Origin: Straminergon stramineum | Lineage: Eukaryota > Streptophyta > Bryopsida > Hypnales > Calliergonaceae | Direction: 5' to 3' | Length of the DNA stretch: 64,000 nt | NCBI GenBank assembly: GCA_963920665.1 | Contig: OY987266.1 | Span: 8,933,001-8,997,000, forward strand | In this document: positions 1 to 12,770 of the stretch, piece after piece | How the letters are laid out: every line of letters begins with the position of its first letter | Numbering within the stretch: the first letter of the stretch is position 1 | Program-made: the position numbers and the translations under genes | The notes under the pieces: model-generated | The model's input: the letters and a program-made list of their open reading frames with translations, nothing else | Database searches by the model: none | What the model was told of the DNA's origin: nothing

Positions 1-335
1 ACCTTGGACCATTTGGCCAAAAAATCCTAATCAGAAAATGCGACAAGCCAGGACCGATCCAGGGCTACCACACATTTTCATCAACAGGGACAACTAAAGG
101 GCATGCCAGTTATAACGTAAGATGGAAAGATGTTCTATTTAGGCAACCAAGAATAACAAACTCGGTGTTTACTCAGGAAGTTATTCACTTGGGATAATAC
201 TTCGTAGATTCACAATGTACTTCATTGACAACTTCCTCAGGTATATACTATCAGCAGTGCGAATCAGCTCATACCAAACCAGTTTAGTAATTGATACGTA
301 TAAAAAAAAAATTCACAGGGATCAGCAGATGTTAC

Positions 336-3300
336 CTGCAAAATTATTTGAGGGATGATAAGGGCCAGTAGCCCCAAACCGAAATATATCTTCCCCTCAT
401 ATAGGATGTATCCTGCAGCAATTCCCACATGAGAAAATACCCCTGGAGTACTTTTCAAGAACACTCGAAGGGGATGTACATATCAGTTACACATATGCCA
501 CAAGGCTGATGTAACATTAACAGGTACAAAATAGATCTTCGCCTAGTTAAGCTCCTATAGTTGTTACTCTTGAACTGAATAAACAATGAGTAGAAAAGAT
601 TTGTGTTACTGAACTGACAGTAAGGCATACGACCCATTTGCAACCACTTAAGCAATTACGCATACATGGAGCTTGGGATTCTCAAGTGGGGAAATTTTCC
701 TGTGTACAGAAATAGAGTTGGGAAGGATTCCATATTTTTTCATAATTTTATTTCTCAAAACGTAATTACTATGAATTTTTTAGCTTCAGATTCTGTTCTA
801 CCCATATTGGTCATATAGATTCCTGTATTTCCAACCAAGGGCTAGTTGCAAAATCGACCAAGGGCTAGTTGCAATATTGACAGTCCTGTAGCCAATCATA
901 ATGTGCCACAACTGCATTTGGAACTGTGTCACAATTAATCACCACTCCTGACTACCTGATCAGGAATAACTGTAGTCTACAGGGCGGAAATGGGGGGGTG
1001 ATCGGAATGCGGTCGGCTCTCTTAAAGGAGAAAAATTAAGTTCTGTATTCGCAACTTACAATTGCATGCTACATCCTTAGGACTCACCTGCAACGGCTAG
1101 TTGAGTAACATCAATCGAGGCTGCACAAATGTACTTTGCTGTGTCGATACCAAACGCCACTGGCAATGACTGCTCCATAAAACCAGAACACCAATATTAA
1201 AATCCCAGCGTACTCTTTGAAGGCCAACGACTGAACAAAACCGGATTTCAGTCTGCCAAAGACTGTACCTAGTAAATTAAGGTGTGGCAATATAATGCAC
1301 AAATTCCAAAACGACAGTTCACACCAGCTACCATAAGCAGAGACCTTATTCTCGGATAATAGAATTTGTGCGACCAAGGAAAAAATTACTGTAAATTCAC
1401 ACCTGCAAACCCATCTTCCGATCTCCTTCAATACTCTTGAAATCGTTGACAATAGCAATTCCCAACTGCAACAACATGTCAAAGGCCCTTCTTAAAATGA
1501 CTGAAAAGTGCGCCATGGTACAAAGAGGAAGCGGCGTGACAATCCTAAGGAAAAGAGTGCATCAATAAAAGGTTACGGAAACCTACTCCCGCAGTGCTGT
1601 ACAGGAGAGTGAGAATCATAACGCCCAACGACAGAGTACCGAACAGTGCTTGCCCGGCCCACCTGCAGATCAGATCATGCAACATAAAACACTGAGAATG
1701 GTAGTACAAATGAATTCTCAGGAACAAAAGAATTTGTTTCATATAATATCTTGAAAAGCGAACCAAAAACATGCTGAGGAATCCAACGTCGTTCAGAGAA
1801 CTTTCAACAACATAATCAATAGAAAAAAAACACTAATTTCAGAAGCACCAAAAGAGATTGCAAAGACAGCAGACCCACCAAGGGAGAGAAATGTAGCTAG
1901 AGCCCAGGGCGTAGTTGCCAATCCAGCCACTTTGCTTAAGCTGCGCATTAGCACCAAAAAAAATCACTAAATAAACATACAGCGATGTTCCATGAAGACT
2001 TACTCTTTAAGGTTTCAAAGACAACAGCATAAAATACGGAGTCAAAAGCATTTGCATCATAAAATCATAAAGTCAAAAGGATTATAATTCAAATGGCCAA
2101 TACTCAAAAGCGTGCACAGAAAACATTCAAATGCAGAGATACCTTCAAAGGTGGGGCAGAGTAAATATATGCCAAGAACGAGCCTCCAACTGCTATGCTA
2201 AAATTTATTGGAAAATCGTGTCCTGCCTGCACCAAAATCCACGGTCAAGGGACTCAATACACATATTCTGCAAAGCAAAGTTTTCGAAATGACAAGGAGT
2301 TCCTTTCAACAACGTCAGACTAGTAAAAGAGGAAATAATTGTTCGCAAGGAGTGTCACATTGTAGTCAAAAATGAATTTTGAAAAACCTGCAACCTGCGA
2401 TATAAAAAAACTTTCTATGCAGTACTTCGAAAACACTGACCAAGACTTACCCACTTGTCCAAGCCGTAGGCCATTCCTAATCCTCCAAGCAGAAGAATCC
2501 AAATTTGGGCTATGACCTGCGAAGATCATCTCCAAGTTAGTTCAGGGACAAGCGAGTACTTCAAATCTAAGAGTTAACAAGAATTGAGTAAGAAATGAGG
2601 AAGTTTGACGTACTTCAGTTTCTGAAATGGCTCCAGAGGGAATGGGCCTGTAAGGCTCATTAATTGCATCAATATCCCTGTCGTACCAATCATTGATTGT
2701 CTGGTAAGACCACAGATAAGTGTAAGTGCCAGACAAAACTTCGCATTCCAAGACTTCAGCATGGTTACACTATAAGTTTATACATTATCAATTGATGTTT
2801 GGGCCCATCAATCTTCGTTCGTATCAATAAATGGATTTGATGAATACGGGACAAAATGAGAGTCATCAAAAGGGCACAATTGTGGATACACATAACAAAT
2901 GAGGGCCTAGTAATGTTCAATAAGGATTCATTAGAGAGTAGGTGTATTCTGAGAAGAGTCTTATAAGAAAGCTTATTTTTCATCATGTGCCCATTTAATG
3001 GTGAGCTTGGTGACACTTCATATACCTATAGAGGCCAGATTTTGGTTCATGAAGTTCCATGTCTATGGTCAAGACTTAGTCACACCATTTTCACCTTTCA
3101 AAATTACAAATAATTCTAGGAGTGTCCCCAAATTTTGATTCACTCACCATTGGCTATTGGCTATCTACGAAATTTCACACACATATCCACAGTCCTTAAA
3201 GGGGCAGTTTATGCACCCCTTAACTTACCAATTAGAGATACAGAAGCCTCTAGATCCACATATTGACATACCTGAGTATATCCAGTAAGAAGAGGTCCAG

Positions 3301-4806
3301 ACAGAAACATGCATGTCAGCGACTTGGCCACATCCTCTGGTGTCCAGTGGAAATTGCCTACACGTCAAGTAGAGAATGTGAAAAACATACGTGCATTATG
3401 TGTGTACAATAATCTTCTCTACAACTTCTTATTCTCTTTGCAAATAGTCTACTTTAGTTCAATGCCGTGTGTACCTGAAGCAGCAGCACCACACAGCACG
3501 CCCCAGATAAGAGGGACCCATGTCACAGGCTTCGTGAGCTGCAACCGGATCTTCCACTTGTTCTGCGCATCCATAGCAGCGCAAAGTCTTCAAGAAATTA
3601 GCACTTTCTCAGGCGCTTGTCAGGAACCTCAACACAATACCAGTCCTAGTTTTTTAGAGCTTCGCGCACAATTTTGGCACTTTGAAACACGCCATTCAAT
3701 CGAATATGACGATTATTCTTCAAAATGCTCAGAGGCAAGAAGAGGACAACAAAGAGAAAGGGAAGGGGGCAGCATCTGAACCCTAATCTCTAACCTTACC
3801 GTCTCAGCTGAAGCTCCCCTGAGGCCAAGCAGCTGGTTCATGGCCGAACCAACTGCTTTGGGAACAACATCCGGAACCTTTGGACTGCTGGCTGCAACCA
3901 ATCAAACTACAAGCTTACCAAAAAGTCCGACCATTGCCAATATGCAAACGTCTCAGTCTCATCAAATTTCACAACACACATAAAACCGAAATAGGCAATA
4001 ATCTCTTGAGATCTTAAACCCTCAACCCTTGCAGGTAATTAGGTTTCGGTACAGATAACGGAGATTGCTCGCTCTTTAGCAATTCTGAAACAAACAAATC
4101 TAAAAGTCACAATAATTTCAAATTTTAACAAGCAAATCTAAACAGTTTGCAACTTGTGGAAGGCATGTGATTTCATTTGTCACAAATACTCCAACAAATA
4201 CCTTCTTCAGTGTCTTTCGCATCTGCCCGGATTCTGAGTAGTCCTGTCACACGGAGAGTCCAAATTCACTCCAATCATCAAGAAGGCACTAAGCAATGCA
4301 ATCAAACTCGCATACTAAAATGTCAATTACAAATTATTTCATAAAATCGCAGTAGACCGTTCGCCACGAGAAATCGGAAAATTCTTGATCTCCGGTTCTT
4401 AATTCAGCAAAAATTTGAACGTTTCCTAATCTTACAGCTTAAGATCCGAGACTTCCAAAAACGTTCATCGAAAGACAACCGGCAATTACGTACTGAGACC
4501 AAGAACATTCCGTATCCCAATTCCGCATGAGAAATCAAGAATAGAAAGCCACAATGAAAGAAAATTGCGCTCAAAAACTAGAAAGATAACACGGCGAGGA
4601 CTAATCCTTTGAATAAGAGTACCTGTGCGAGAATGAAGGCGTCCTTGGCCAGAGTGCAGTGACAGCGGCTGGAAATTCCTTGTTGTTTGGAAATGGGATG
4701 AAAGTAGATTTCTGGAATTCGCGGCTGTGTTTCGGTGAGAGAGGGACCAGGCCAAGCGCAGGTTGGCAGTGGCCTGAACTGAGGAGGCCGTGATTGCCAT
4801 CGCCAT
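336..4806 (-). CDS. CHLG: Chlorophyll synthase, chloroplastic (3' end beyond window)
   Basis: UbiA-family prenyltransferase that esterifies chlorophyllide with phytyl or geranylgeranyl diphosphate, the last step of chlorophyll synthesis, in the thylakoid membrane. Twelve exons can be joined with GT-AG introns and continuous frame: 4806-4623, 3891-3800, 3562-3475, 3357-3272, 2700-2614, 2516-2451, 2226-2143, 1940-1879, 1662-1587, 1465-1403, 1169-1088, 412-336 (1047 nt, 349 codons). The ATG at 4806 opens a Ser/Arg-rich, acid-poor stretch of about 60 residues typical of a transit peptide. The first Asp-rich motif NDWYDRDID is near residues 153-161, and the second, NDFKSIEGDR, near 282-291; family blocks such as NKWKIRLQLTKPVTW and LPWWAGQALFGTL are clear. 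Exon 9 is best ended at a GTAGGT donor because this restores AGLGIAIVNDF. The last visible exon ends in phase 0 at ...ALIIPQIILQ; roughly 35 C-terminal residues are missing and I find them nowhere in 1-335, which I read as intron. Confidence 0.96.
621..1024. mobile_element. 404-bp TA-flanked MITE in a CHLG intron
   Basis: This stretch aligns along its whole length with 28343-28747. Shared blocks include gaaatagagtt, atttctcaaaa, tactatgaattttt and gtagccaatca. Its ends (TAAGGCATACGACCCATT and the reverse complement of GCGGTCGGCTCTCTTA) are a decayed version of the perfect terminal inverted repeat of the other copy. It lies in the intron between CHLG exons 11 and 12 without disturbing a splice site. 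No coding capacity. Confidence 0.82.
3590..3740. repeat. Dispersed ~150-bp repeat overlapping CHLG intron 2
   Basis: The segment just upstream of exon 3 resembles 52531-52690. It shares tcaagaaattagcacttt, ggaacctca, a following gagct block and a cgccattc/tgccattt block, in the same orientation. The origin of the repeat is unknown; both copies happen to be open in the plus frame reading QEISTF. Confidence 0.55.
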
Positions 4807-5010
4807 AGCTGCGGGCTTGGCAATCGAGCTCGCTGCAAGAGACAGAGCCGCCTGGTCGGTTGGGGAAGAACAGGATTATGGTACCCGGATGAGAACCGGA
4901 CGTGACTGGGAAGGTCTCGAGTATCGTCAGAGAGAGTATGTTCGAGGTATTGTCCTGGTATATTATACCTCTTTAATGTCACATCCTTTGGTCTTTTTGC
5001 AAATATAGGT
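4807..5010 (-). promoter_or_regulatory. Probable CHLG promoter and 5' UTR
   Basis: Upstream of the CHLG start codon on the minus strand lies a TATA-like box (GGTATAATATACC, about 4955-4968). Transcription starting about 30 bases downstream would give a 5' UTR of roughly 130 bases. No other gene is seen on the far side within several kilobases. The TATA position is visible; its use is inferred. Confidence 0.4.
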
Positions 5011-5102
5011 AACCAATTGTCGGTGAATTTTGAACCACCGGTATTCATCTTGACTGTGGAATTTGAGTATGAGAGAGAATGTAGAAATCGTTGTTCAGGG
5101 TA

Positions 5103-6112
5103 CTACACTGAATAGGGGTATTAACCCCTAAGTGCCTAAGCCTTTCCAAGTGTATTTTGACTATGAAAAAAGAACATTGGCTTGTAGTTATCCTCAATGA
5201 AGCAAATTGTATTTTTTTCCAAATCTAATTGTATAGATGTTAATAGATCTTGTTTATTAGTATGCACACCAATTTTGAGTGCAAAATTTCCTAGGAGTTG
5301 TGATATTATACCAAGGGAAATGTACATTTTCTATTTTTAGTATGTTGTCTTTGTCCACAATGTTTCAAAAATTTGCATATAAATGTTTTTGGGGATTGGA
5401 GGTAACATGAACAAATTCAAAGAGTGTTAGCACACTAAAATGCACTTCCAAAAAACTTAATTTCACATGAAAAAACATCAAACTCATTACACAATCCACC
5501 TTGCAATTGTTGAAATGCAATTTTTGTTTTTAAGTAGAAATTGCAAGTAGCTTCAAATAAACACTTACATGTTGAAATTTTCGATGGTGAAAATCATGAA
5601 AAGACTTTAAACTTTTCATAGGGACCATTCGCAAAGAGAATGTATAAGTACAATTTCTTGGATCTCAAATCAAATGAAATTGTCAAGCTTTGCATAAAGC
5701 CAAAAAATGAAGTAAAATTAGCAAGCTTTGCACTCCACTTTTAGTACACATATGCCTTTGAAGACCTCTCAATAGTTGAATATGTACTTTTCTCAATGAA
5801 AAATGAAAGTTTTTCATAATTATCCCTCAAAACTACCTAAAATTTTTTTAAACCAATCACAAGAATTTAACTGCCCACACAGAAATGAGCCTGAAATTTC
5901 AGATCAACTATATATGGTTGTTAAGGTAGTTATGGGTTAAGGGGACCAAAAAATTAAAGGGATTGATTGTGGAAAATTGTAGATGTTTGAAACATGATGT
6001 ACATCCTTGGGACACTTCAATAACTATTGATGTACAATAAAGGTAGATATTTATGTAGTGTGAAATGTCAATTAATTAGTATGGTTCCTCTTAATACCCC
6101 TATTCAATGTAG
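5103..6112. mobile_element. CTACA-ended MITE, interrupted by a nested element
   Basis: The outer element has inverted ends CTACACTGAATAGGGGTA and, read inward from the right, CTACATTGAATAGGGGTA. Once the nested 5121-5940 insert is removed it is about 190 bp long. Its right half (tgtacaata...tttatgtagtgtgaaatgtca) resembles the same part of the 244-bp element at 29003-29246, and the CTACA ends match the 233-bp element at 41024-41256. Non-coding and non-autonomous. Confidence 0.8.
5121..5940. mobile_element. TTAA-flanked element nested in a MITE
   Basis: The element begins TTAACCCCTAAGTGCC and ends with the inverse of TTAACCCATAACTACC. It is alignable end to end with 55503-56312 (shared gtgcaaaatt, gcacttccaaaaaactta, acctctcaa, ctatatatgg-like blocks). 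Deleting it together with one TTAA rebuilds the left arm of the host MITE as ...GGGGTATTAAGGGGACCA, which matches the MITE's right arm ...GGGGTATTAAGAGGAACCA. Insertion into TTAA with duplication of that target is therefore directly supported. No transposase frame. Confidence 0.82.
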
Positions 6113-9100
6113 ACAAGAATGATGTAAAGTATCTTCATCTAAAACAACCACTTGGTAGAGATCCAACATTTTTGAAAGACGAAACAAGAAAGAGTTTATT
6201 TTAAAGTTGTTAGCAGAATGGAAGCAAGCAATGAGTGCAATTGGTTTGAGAATTTTTTGTAGACCATATGAATAAACTACAAATTTTCAAAGTTAAGATC
6301 AAGGAACAACAATTGCCATCATTAGACTATCCTCAATCAATCATCCTTGACATAAGAATTATTTAGCTCATAGGTTGTCTAAACAACACTTTTCATTCGA
6401 AGACATCTAAAAAGATGCTCCTACCATATTTTGGCCATTGTGGTGATGGTTCTCAGTTACAATGTTTTGTTGTCATCTTTTTCTCCAAACAAAAACTAAA
6501 GGAGAATAGTTAATTGAGAGCAACTGAGAAGCATATTTGTTATAGCATTGTCAGCTTTAGGTCTAGCTAGCAACGTGACTTGTTAAAATGAATTCTTCAC
6601 TAGTACATCCTAAGAGAAAATAGAATACTACAAGATATATACGACAGTTCGTCACAGCTAGTAGATTGCATAAATCATGATAAAGAGTATTTTGATTCTG
6701 TAGCACAACTTTCTTGCCCCAACTGCGGTTTCAAAGACATAAAAATTAAGGGTACAAGCATTGTCCCTTCCTAATCGATATATCCACCATATGAAATTAC
6801 TACTCAAATAGTTTCACACCTCTATCGGGACACAATCTACACTTATTCATATATTATTGAGGATGCAACTAGCGTAAATTGACATCCTTCTAGTAGCCAT
6901 GTCTTGCTATTGTGTGTCGAGGAGTTATATATTGAGATCAACTATATAACACAAAATAGTTTGAAGGAAGACCCTTTCCTAGTGGTGACTCTAGAAGCCC
7001 CCCAATAGCACAGAGTATGTCCAATTCTTGGACCCTTCAAACATATATGTATATAAGACCTCTAGCTAGCATCATCTAAAGATTGGTGTTATATTATCTG
7101 CTGGATCCTGCGTTATGTGCTATCCACACTTGATATCCTTCAAATCAACATTAGCAAGTGCAAGCATGCATTCAAGGATTTTACGAGTTGCTTAAGATTA
7201 AAATGATACCAAATCCAATTATAGATTGAACTTCGCTAATAATAATTATGGCCATGCACTTTTGCCTAATTATAACATAGGCATATCATTAAAATGGCAT
7301 ATTGCAAAGCATCAATCTTTTTGTCTACTTCTCCTCTAGCAAAAATTTGAAATTGATTGAATTTTTTTGACCATATTTACCAATTTATTTTCATTTATAG
7401 ATTCAATTTTTTTTGTTAAATTATAATTAATTAAAAAAATAATATAGATTTTTTCCATTGGTGGAAAAAAAATAGAAAAATATTCTTCCCAAATATCTAA
7501 TAGTATAAAATTATAGTTTTAATGGAAAAATAATATTCTTTCCAAAACAAGAGTAAAATCTTTATCTTTAATTATTCTTCAAAAACTCCAATCATAGGAT
7601 CTATTCAACAAAGAAGTGAATGCTCAAGTATCATAGGTTCTTTCAGTCAATTTTGAATAGATGTTTTTGAAAACATCCATTTAGAATTGACAAAAGATGT
7701 ATATACTAACCAATAAAGGGAGGGGAAGGCTCAAGTGCAAAAACATCGTGCCTGAAAATATTAGGCAACTTAAGCAATTCTAAATTTCTAATAGCTTGTA
7801 CTAAGCTCTTCAAATAATCTAGAAATTTGGTATATATATACATGACTAACATGGTATACTATGTATTGGTAAAAAAAACTAAGTTTTGTACAATTGTCTC
7901 ACTCTAAGAAGAAGAGAGCTTTGCTAGTTTATTGGGCATTTTTTAAAAACACACATTATCTTGTTACTTCAAACACTATAATCTTGTAATTTCTATAGTC
8001 AAGTTTTGAAAAAAAAATCTAAGTTTTGGAAATTCTTGGTTTTCTATTTTCATGATTGATGTGCCAACATTCTCAAAGATGAAGTTTCTAAATCTTTAGG
8101 AAAAAAAATATATTGTGTGCATTTTAGTCAAAGGGATTTGTATATATATATATAGAGTGTAGTGATACATGATGGGGTAAATAAACAAATTGCTAATAGC
8201 TTTTGACAAAATATTTAGAATTTTCAATCATAATGGTGAGAATATTATAGTGAGTAGTATGTATCCTATTTATAGTTTTCATTTAAAAATTTAAAAATTA
8301 AGATCCAAAAACGACCATATATGTTTTTTCTAACTTTTTTGGCCACAAAACAAATCTCCTCCTATATTTTATCTCTTTAGTTTGAATAAGATAATATGAT
8401 TTTTTTGTTATAGATAGAAATGTGTCCAATGAAATAAAGTTAATTAATAGTTTTTTAGTTTCTTGTTTTCATACAAAAAATTAGAATTTTTTTTACTTTA
8501 CTTATTGGATTGCTGTAAAACAAAACTTCACATATAGAGTACAAAGTTTAATGACTAGAAGCTATGATCATAAACAAGATTGAAAAAATTCAAAAGAGAC
8601 TATAATTAATTTTTGTTGATTCACATTGGTAATTGAAAGGAAATTTTAATCCTAAATTAATTGTAAGTGCTCATGTTTAAAATGAATTCATTTTAGTGAA
8701 GAATATAAAAGGTTTGGTTTTAATAATGCATTTGAAATACAGTTTACTTACTTGAGTATTGACCCCTAAATGCTCAATTATCCATTGGGTAGATGATGAA
8801 TATTGCAAAAAAATGCACTTCATGCAATTAATATTCATTGAGGAAGCTTTCAGACAAATCTTGTGACATATTCATACATATGCTTTTACATGTAAAAGTT
8901 TATTAGTGTAGACATTGTTTTAATATGACAAATATATAACAATCCTTCCTTACATCTACTCAAATTGTGTTGGATTTAGCTACCGTACAATATATTGGTT
9001 TGCTTGTAGATAATATGGAATCTTTGTCTTGATGGAGGTACATAGTCTTGGTGTTACTTGTACTTGTCCTTTTGATGTAGGACTTGAATTGAAGAAAAGC

Positions 9101-9785
9101 AAAATCCTTGCCAATCCTAGGAAGTAGTTGGCATTACCTTAGCTTCCTAGTAGCTTGGACAACTTTTTGTCTAATAATTTATTCAATTAAAAAGATCAAT
9201 TAGGAAAATAAAAAATAATGTATAAAAATCTAAGAGTTTTAAAATATAATTAAAATATATTAGGCATTTATTCAATTTTTGGATGGTTGCTACTACTTTC
9301 ATCAAAGGTGGATGCATTTACCTAAATCCTTGTCTACCTTGTAAATTTAGACTTCTAAATCCTAAATTCTCTATCTTGTGTGTTAGGGTTTTGTTAAGTG
9401 TCAAGGGTTGTTGCATGTGAGAGATATTTTTTGTTTGTAAGAGACTCATGCCAAACTATTTTTGAGAAACATAAACTTTTAGCCAAAGTTTGTCAACATA
9501 ATTAGAGATGCCAAAACATGGTTACTAATACTTGTGCCAACTTTAAAGCACAAATTGAATGCTGATTTATTAGATTACAACATATGCAAGTTGAATTTTT
9601 ATGAAGTAGGCAATTTTTTAATATAATTATATATTTTTGGGGCAAACTAGGTCAATGATTTTCTAATAATATAGACACCCTTTTAATATTTATTTTTTAA
9701 TCAAGCTGCTAGGAAGCTATGGCATCTCTCCATGGCCTAATTTTTTCCTTGGAAGAAAATGAATTGTTGGTTTGTTAAAAAGTAA
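6113..9785. other. AT-rich intergenic DNA
   Basis: No gene, RNA or complete mobile element is recognised. About 7290-7510 is loosely similar to 39880-40030 (ttgaaattgattgaatttttt, caatttattttca), so at least part is old repeat. A TTAA-family-like terminus (ttgacccctaaatgctcaa) lies at about 8759, without an identified partner. Confidence 0.6.
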
Positions 9786-9786
9786 C

Positions 9787-9869
<83 letters not shown>
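9786..9869. repeat. (ATT)n microsatellite, about 27 units
   Basis: An uninterrupted run of ATT trinucleotides of about 83 bases, followed by a few imperfect units. It is expected to be highly length-polymorphic. Confidence 0.98.
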
Positions 9870-9870
<1 letters not shown>

Positions 9871-11020
9871 TAATAATATTTTTGTTGTTGTTATTGTGTA
9901 ATGGGGCTTAAGGTTTATTAATTAATTTAATCCCTAAAGTGCTTGACCTAAATGTAGTAAAATTATACATCAAAATTTACAATGAAATTTAAAAAAAACT
10001 AAACTTCAATACATTTGTGTCATTGATTCATGCATATATATAACTAAAATAGCAATAATCAAAATCAATTTAGCATATCTAGGCAATAGAAGAAGTCTTG
10101 GTTGAACAAAGAACTTGAAAAGAAGTAGCTTATAAATCCATCCACTAATGTTTTGGAGATTCCAACCTAAAAAATGTAAAAAGTGTCTACATCTTAAGGT
10201 ATATCCTCATGTTTGCAATATATTGTGTTTGTCAATATGGATATTTGTCACCAAATGAAATTTCATATAGTATCTAATAACAATTAATGGAATTTGAAGA
10301 GATCACAGAACCTTTGAAGTAGCTCATAGAAATTGAAGCATTTTGTGTTTAAAGGGAATTGAGTGACACTTGACTATTTACAAATTCTACTTTTCACTTT
10401 CAAATTTTTTCTTGAGTTCATGAGTAATTGCAAAAAATTAAACATGTTGTTGATCACTGTGATAGCTTAACCAAAGTGTCACTTCTAGGATCATCTCCTT
10501 GTACATCTAGAGCTTTACTGGCTAAAGCAACCTTATCTAAAATGATCTAAATAAGCTTTGTGGCATAAAAATATGCACATAAATTTAGGAACAATTGTTT
10601 GCATACAAGAAGATCCATTCGAAACAAAATGGAAGTAGTTGAGAAATTTTAGGAGGCATAATAAATCACTTGTAAATTTTTTAAATGAAGGCTAAAGGAG
10701 GTTATAGGTGAAATTTAGGTGAATCCAACATCCACTTACCTTAAAATCAAAACCAAAAATTTACACTAACAAAACATTCTTTAAGCAAGAAGTTAAATTG
10801 AACATAATTTTAATCTAAGTAAAAAATTGATCTCCTCTCAAAACTTCTACCTTTGGGATACTAAAGATGGACCAATCATTACCAAAAATAGCCCTCAATT
10901 TATCTTAAAAAACCTTCTACTAACAACCATTTGAATATTGTACAAGTTTGATCATTTCTATCCAAACGTAAAGATTAAATTTTTGTGGGACATGATTTTA
11001 GGTGTAGTAATTTGAAACCG
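9870..11020. other. AT-rich DNA downstream of the UBX relic
   Basis: No coding region is seen. Near 9921 is a motif TTTAATCCCTAAAGTGCTTG, resembling the termini of the TTAA-flanked elements described at 5121 and 43964. No matching inverted end was found here. Confidence 0.5.
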
Positions 11021-12770
11021 TCACTCATCAAATTGAACAAAGAGACTTATACATGGGTGAAATCCAGCAGCTTTCAAGGTTATATCTCGATTTCCAACAC
11101 CATACACAACTCGTGGAAAAATGGAGAGAAGGTTGTATGAGAGCATGTCGAAGCACATCAATGTGTCAACATAATCATACACCACTTGCACCGTTGAAGT
11201 GTTCAAGAACATGCGCTCTCTATGCTCTCCATTTGGTAGTCGTACTCGTACCTACAAGCACTCCAAAGAATAATTACACCTAATTGCAACATTTTTAGCA
11301 TTGAGCAAGGCTTATTTCATTAGAATGGTTAAAATTTGAAATTTTTGTTAGCAAATCAAAGAGGATTCAATGCATTGAAAAATGTATGATTTGAAAACTA
11401 TACATAAATGTTAGAAGGGGTCAAAGTTATCTTGATTTATTATCTAAAACTGACATGAATTCAAATATAATGCATTCATTGTACAAATTTTTTGAACTAT
11501 GCATTCAGGTATTACAATTCTATATGGTTGTCACAAGATTTTTGCTTCAATTAATATTACTTTAAATCCTATTTCAATCAAATCAAGATAAAGATGAATA
11601 CAAAGAAGATTGTTAGCCTTTTTTAGATTAAATCATGCACCAATTTGTTGAATGATTTTGGATTGACCTTCTTTTTTATTAGTAAAGGATACGGATATCT
11701 TTTGATAATTTGGATGAATACATAGCACATTACCATACTAGATATTTATAATAGATTATTGTTAGAATACTCCTAAAATTGCTCATTATAAAATTGCCAC
11801 CTAAACTATGGCAGTAGACTAGTTTATATGTATGTGGTTTTGATATTGATGTTTCTTACATTAAATATGACTTTGATCTCTAATGAATATTTAAAATTAG
11901 CTCATTTCTGATTACTTCTCAAATATAAATGAAAGCAAGAAACCAAGGAATATGATCAATTGAAAACCCATTTTTTCAATTATAATAGGTAGAATTATAA
12001 TGAACAACTAAGTTAAGCTAATTTCAATCAATCAAGTCACATTGATTCCAATCCTCAAAGTAAAGAATGCAATAGTATAAAGAATAAATAATATTAGGAG
12101 CTCTACATACAACTTCAACTCGTAAGTTAATTCTTTAAACCCAAGGTGTTTTGAAAAGAGTGAATGTGAATAGATTGAATGTTACCTTAGTGACATTAGG
12201 GCCTACTTCAGGCTCGTTTTCCAAAATGGAAGCCTTTTCACGTCGTCGATTATCAAGTGCAACTTTTTTTCTCATAGTTATGGCAGTCGCTTCTTCTTCC
12301 TCCCTTTTCTTTTGTGCTGCCCGTAGAGCTTTTTGCCTTCTTCGATTCTCTCTCTTCTGCATTTGAAACATCATAAACTTCTTATGCTATTGTGAATAAG
12401 GTATCACATGTTGAATATATCTAGACCAATACATGTTAATTAAAAGAAGAAAACAAAGATTTTACATTCTTAATTTTTCAATGCTTCTTCAAAATTAGTA
12501 AGAATCTCATATTTAGATTGAGGGAGATTATTTTTCAAACCTGGTCTTGGAGGAGAGTAGCTTGGAACTCAGCATCTTGCTCTTCTCGTACTCGACGCCG
12601 AGCACGAATTTGCTCTTCCTCAGCTTCTGAAGCCACTCCACCTTGCTTCCTTTTGTCCACAATACTTTTGTGATAACAAATGACTTTCCAACAAGCACCA
12701 CTAATTTTTCATACTCTTGGTAGTGCAAGCCTTGGAACCAACTCTAAATGATCTTTGAAATTAGCACAAC
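11021..12770 (-). pseudogene. Partial UBX-domain gene, probably a pseudogene
   Basis: Three consecutive minus-strand exons match the C-terminal half of a PUX/FAF2-type protein. Exon 12770-12541 carries a charged helix ending RRRVREEQDAEFQATLLQDQ. Exon 12356-12186 is a Lys/Arg/Glu coiled coil ending EPEVGPNVTK. Exon 11251-11021 is a complete UBX domain starting VRVRLPNGEHRERMF, with FPRVVYG and ending SLFVQFDE before TGA. Introns have GT-AG ends and frames join. An in-frame TGA lies at 12711-12709 in the first exon unless its true acceptor is further in (a TTAG just after it is possible). No UBA, membrane or UAS exons are visible upstream to 17 kb. Compared with the intact gene at 17862, it has an extra intron (12540-12357) right after the conserved ...DQ. 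So it is an old paralogue, not a retrocopy. It may be a truncated gene that is still expressed; most likely it is broken. Confidence 0.82.

Noticed and set aside
1..335. Last CHLG exon
   Set aside because: Neither strand shows the expected C-terminal sequence after ...IIPQIILQ; the stretch reads as intron, so the exon lies outside the window.
3309..3779. 156-codon plus-strand open frame
   Set aside because: It runs antisense across CHLG exons 3 and 4, whose minus-strand coding is secure; part of it is also repeat.
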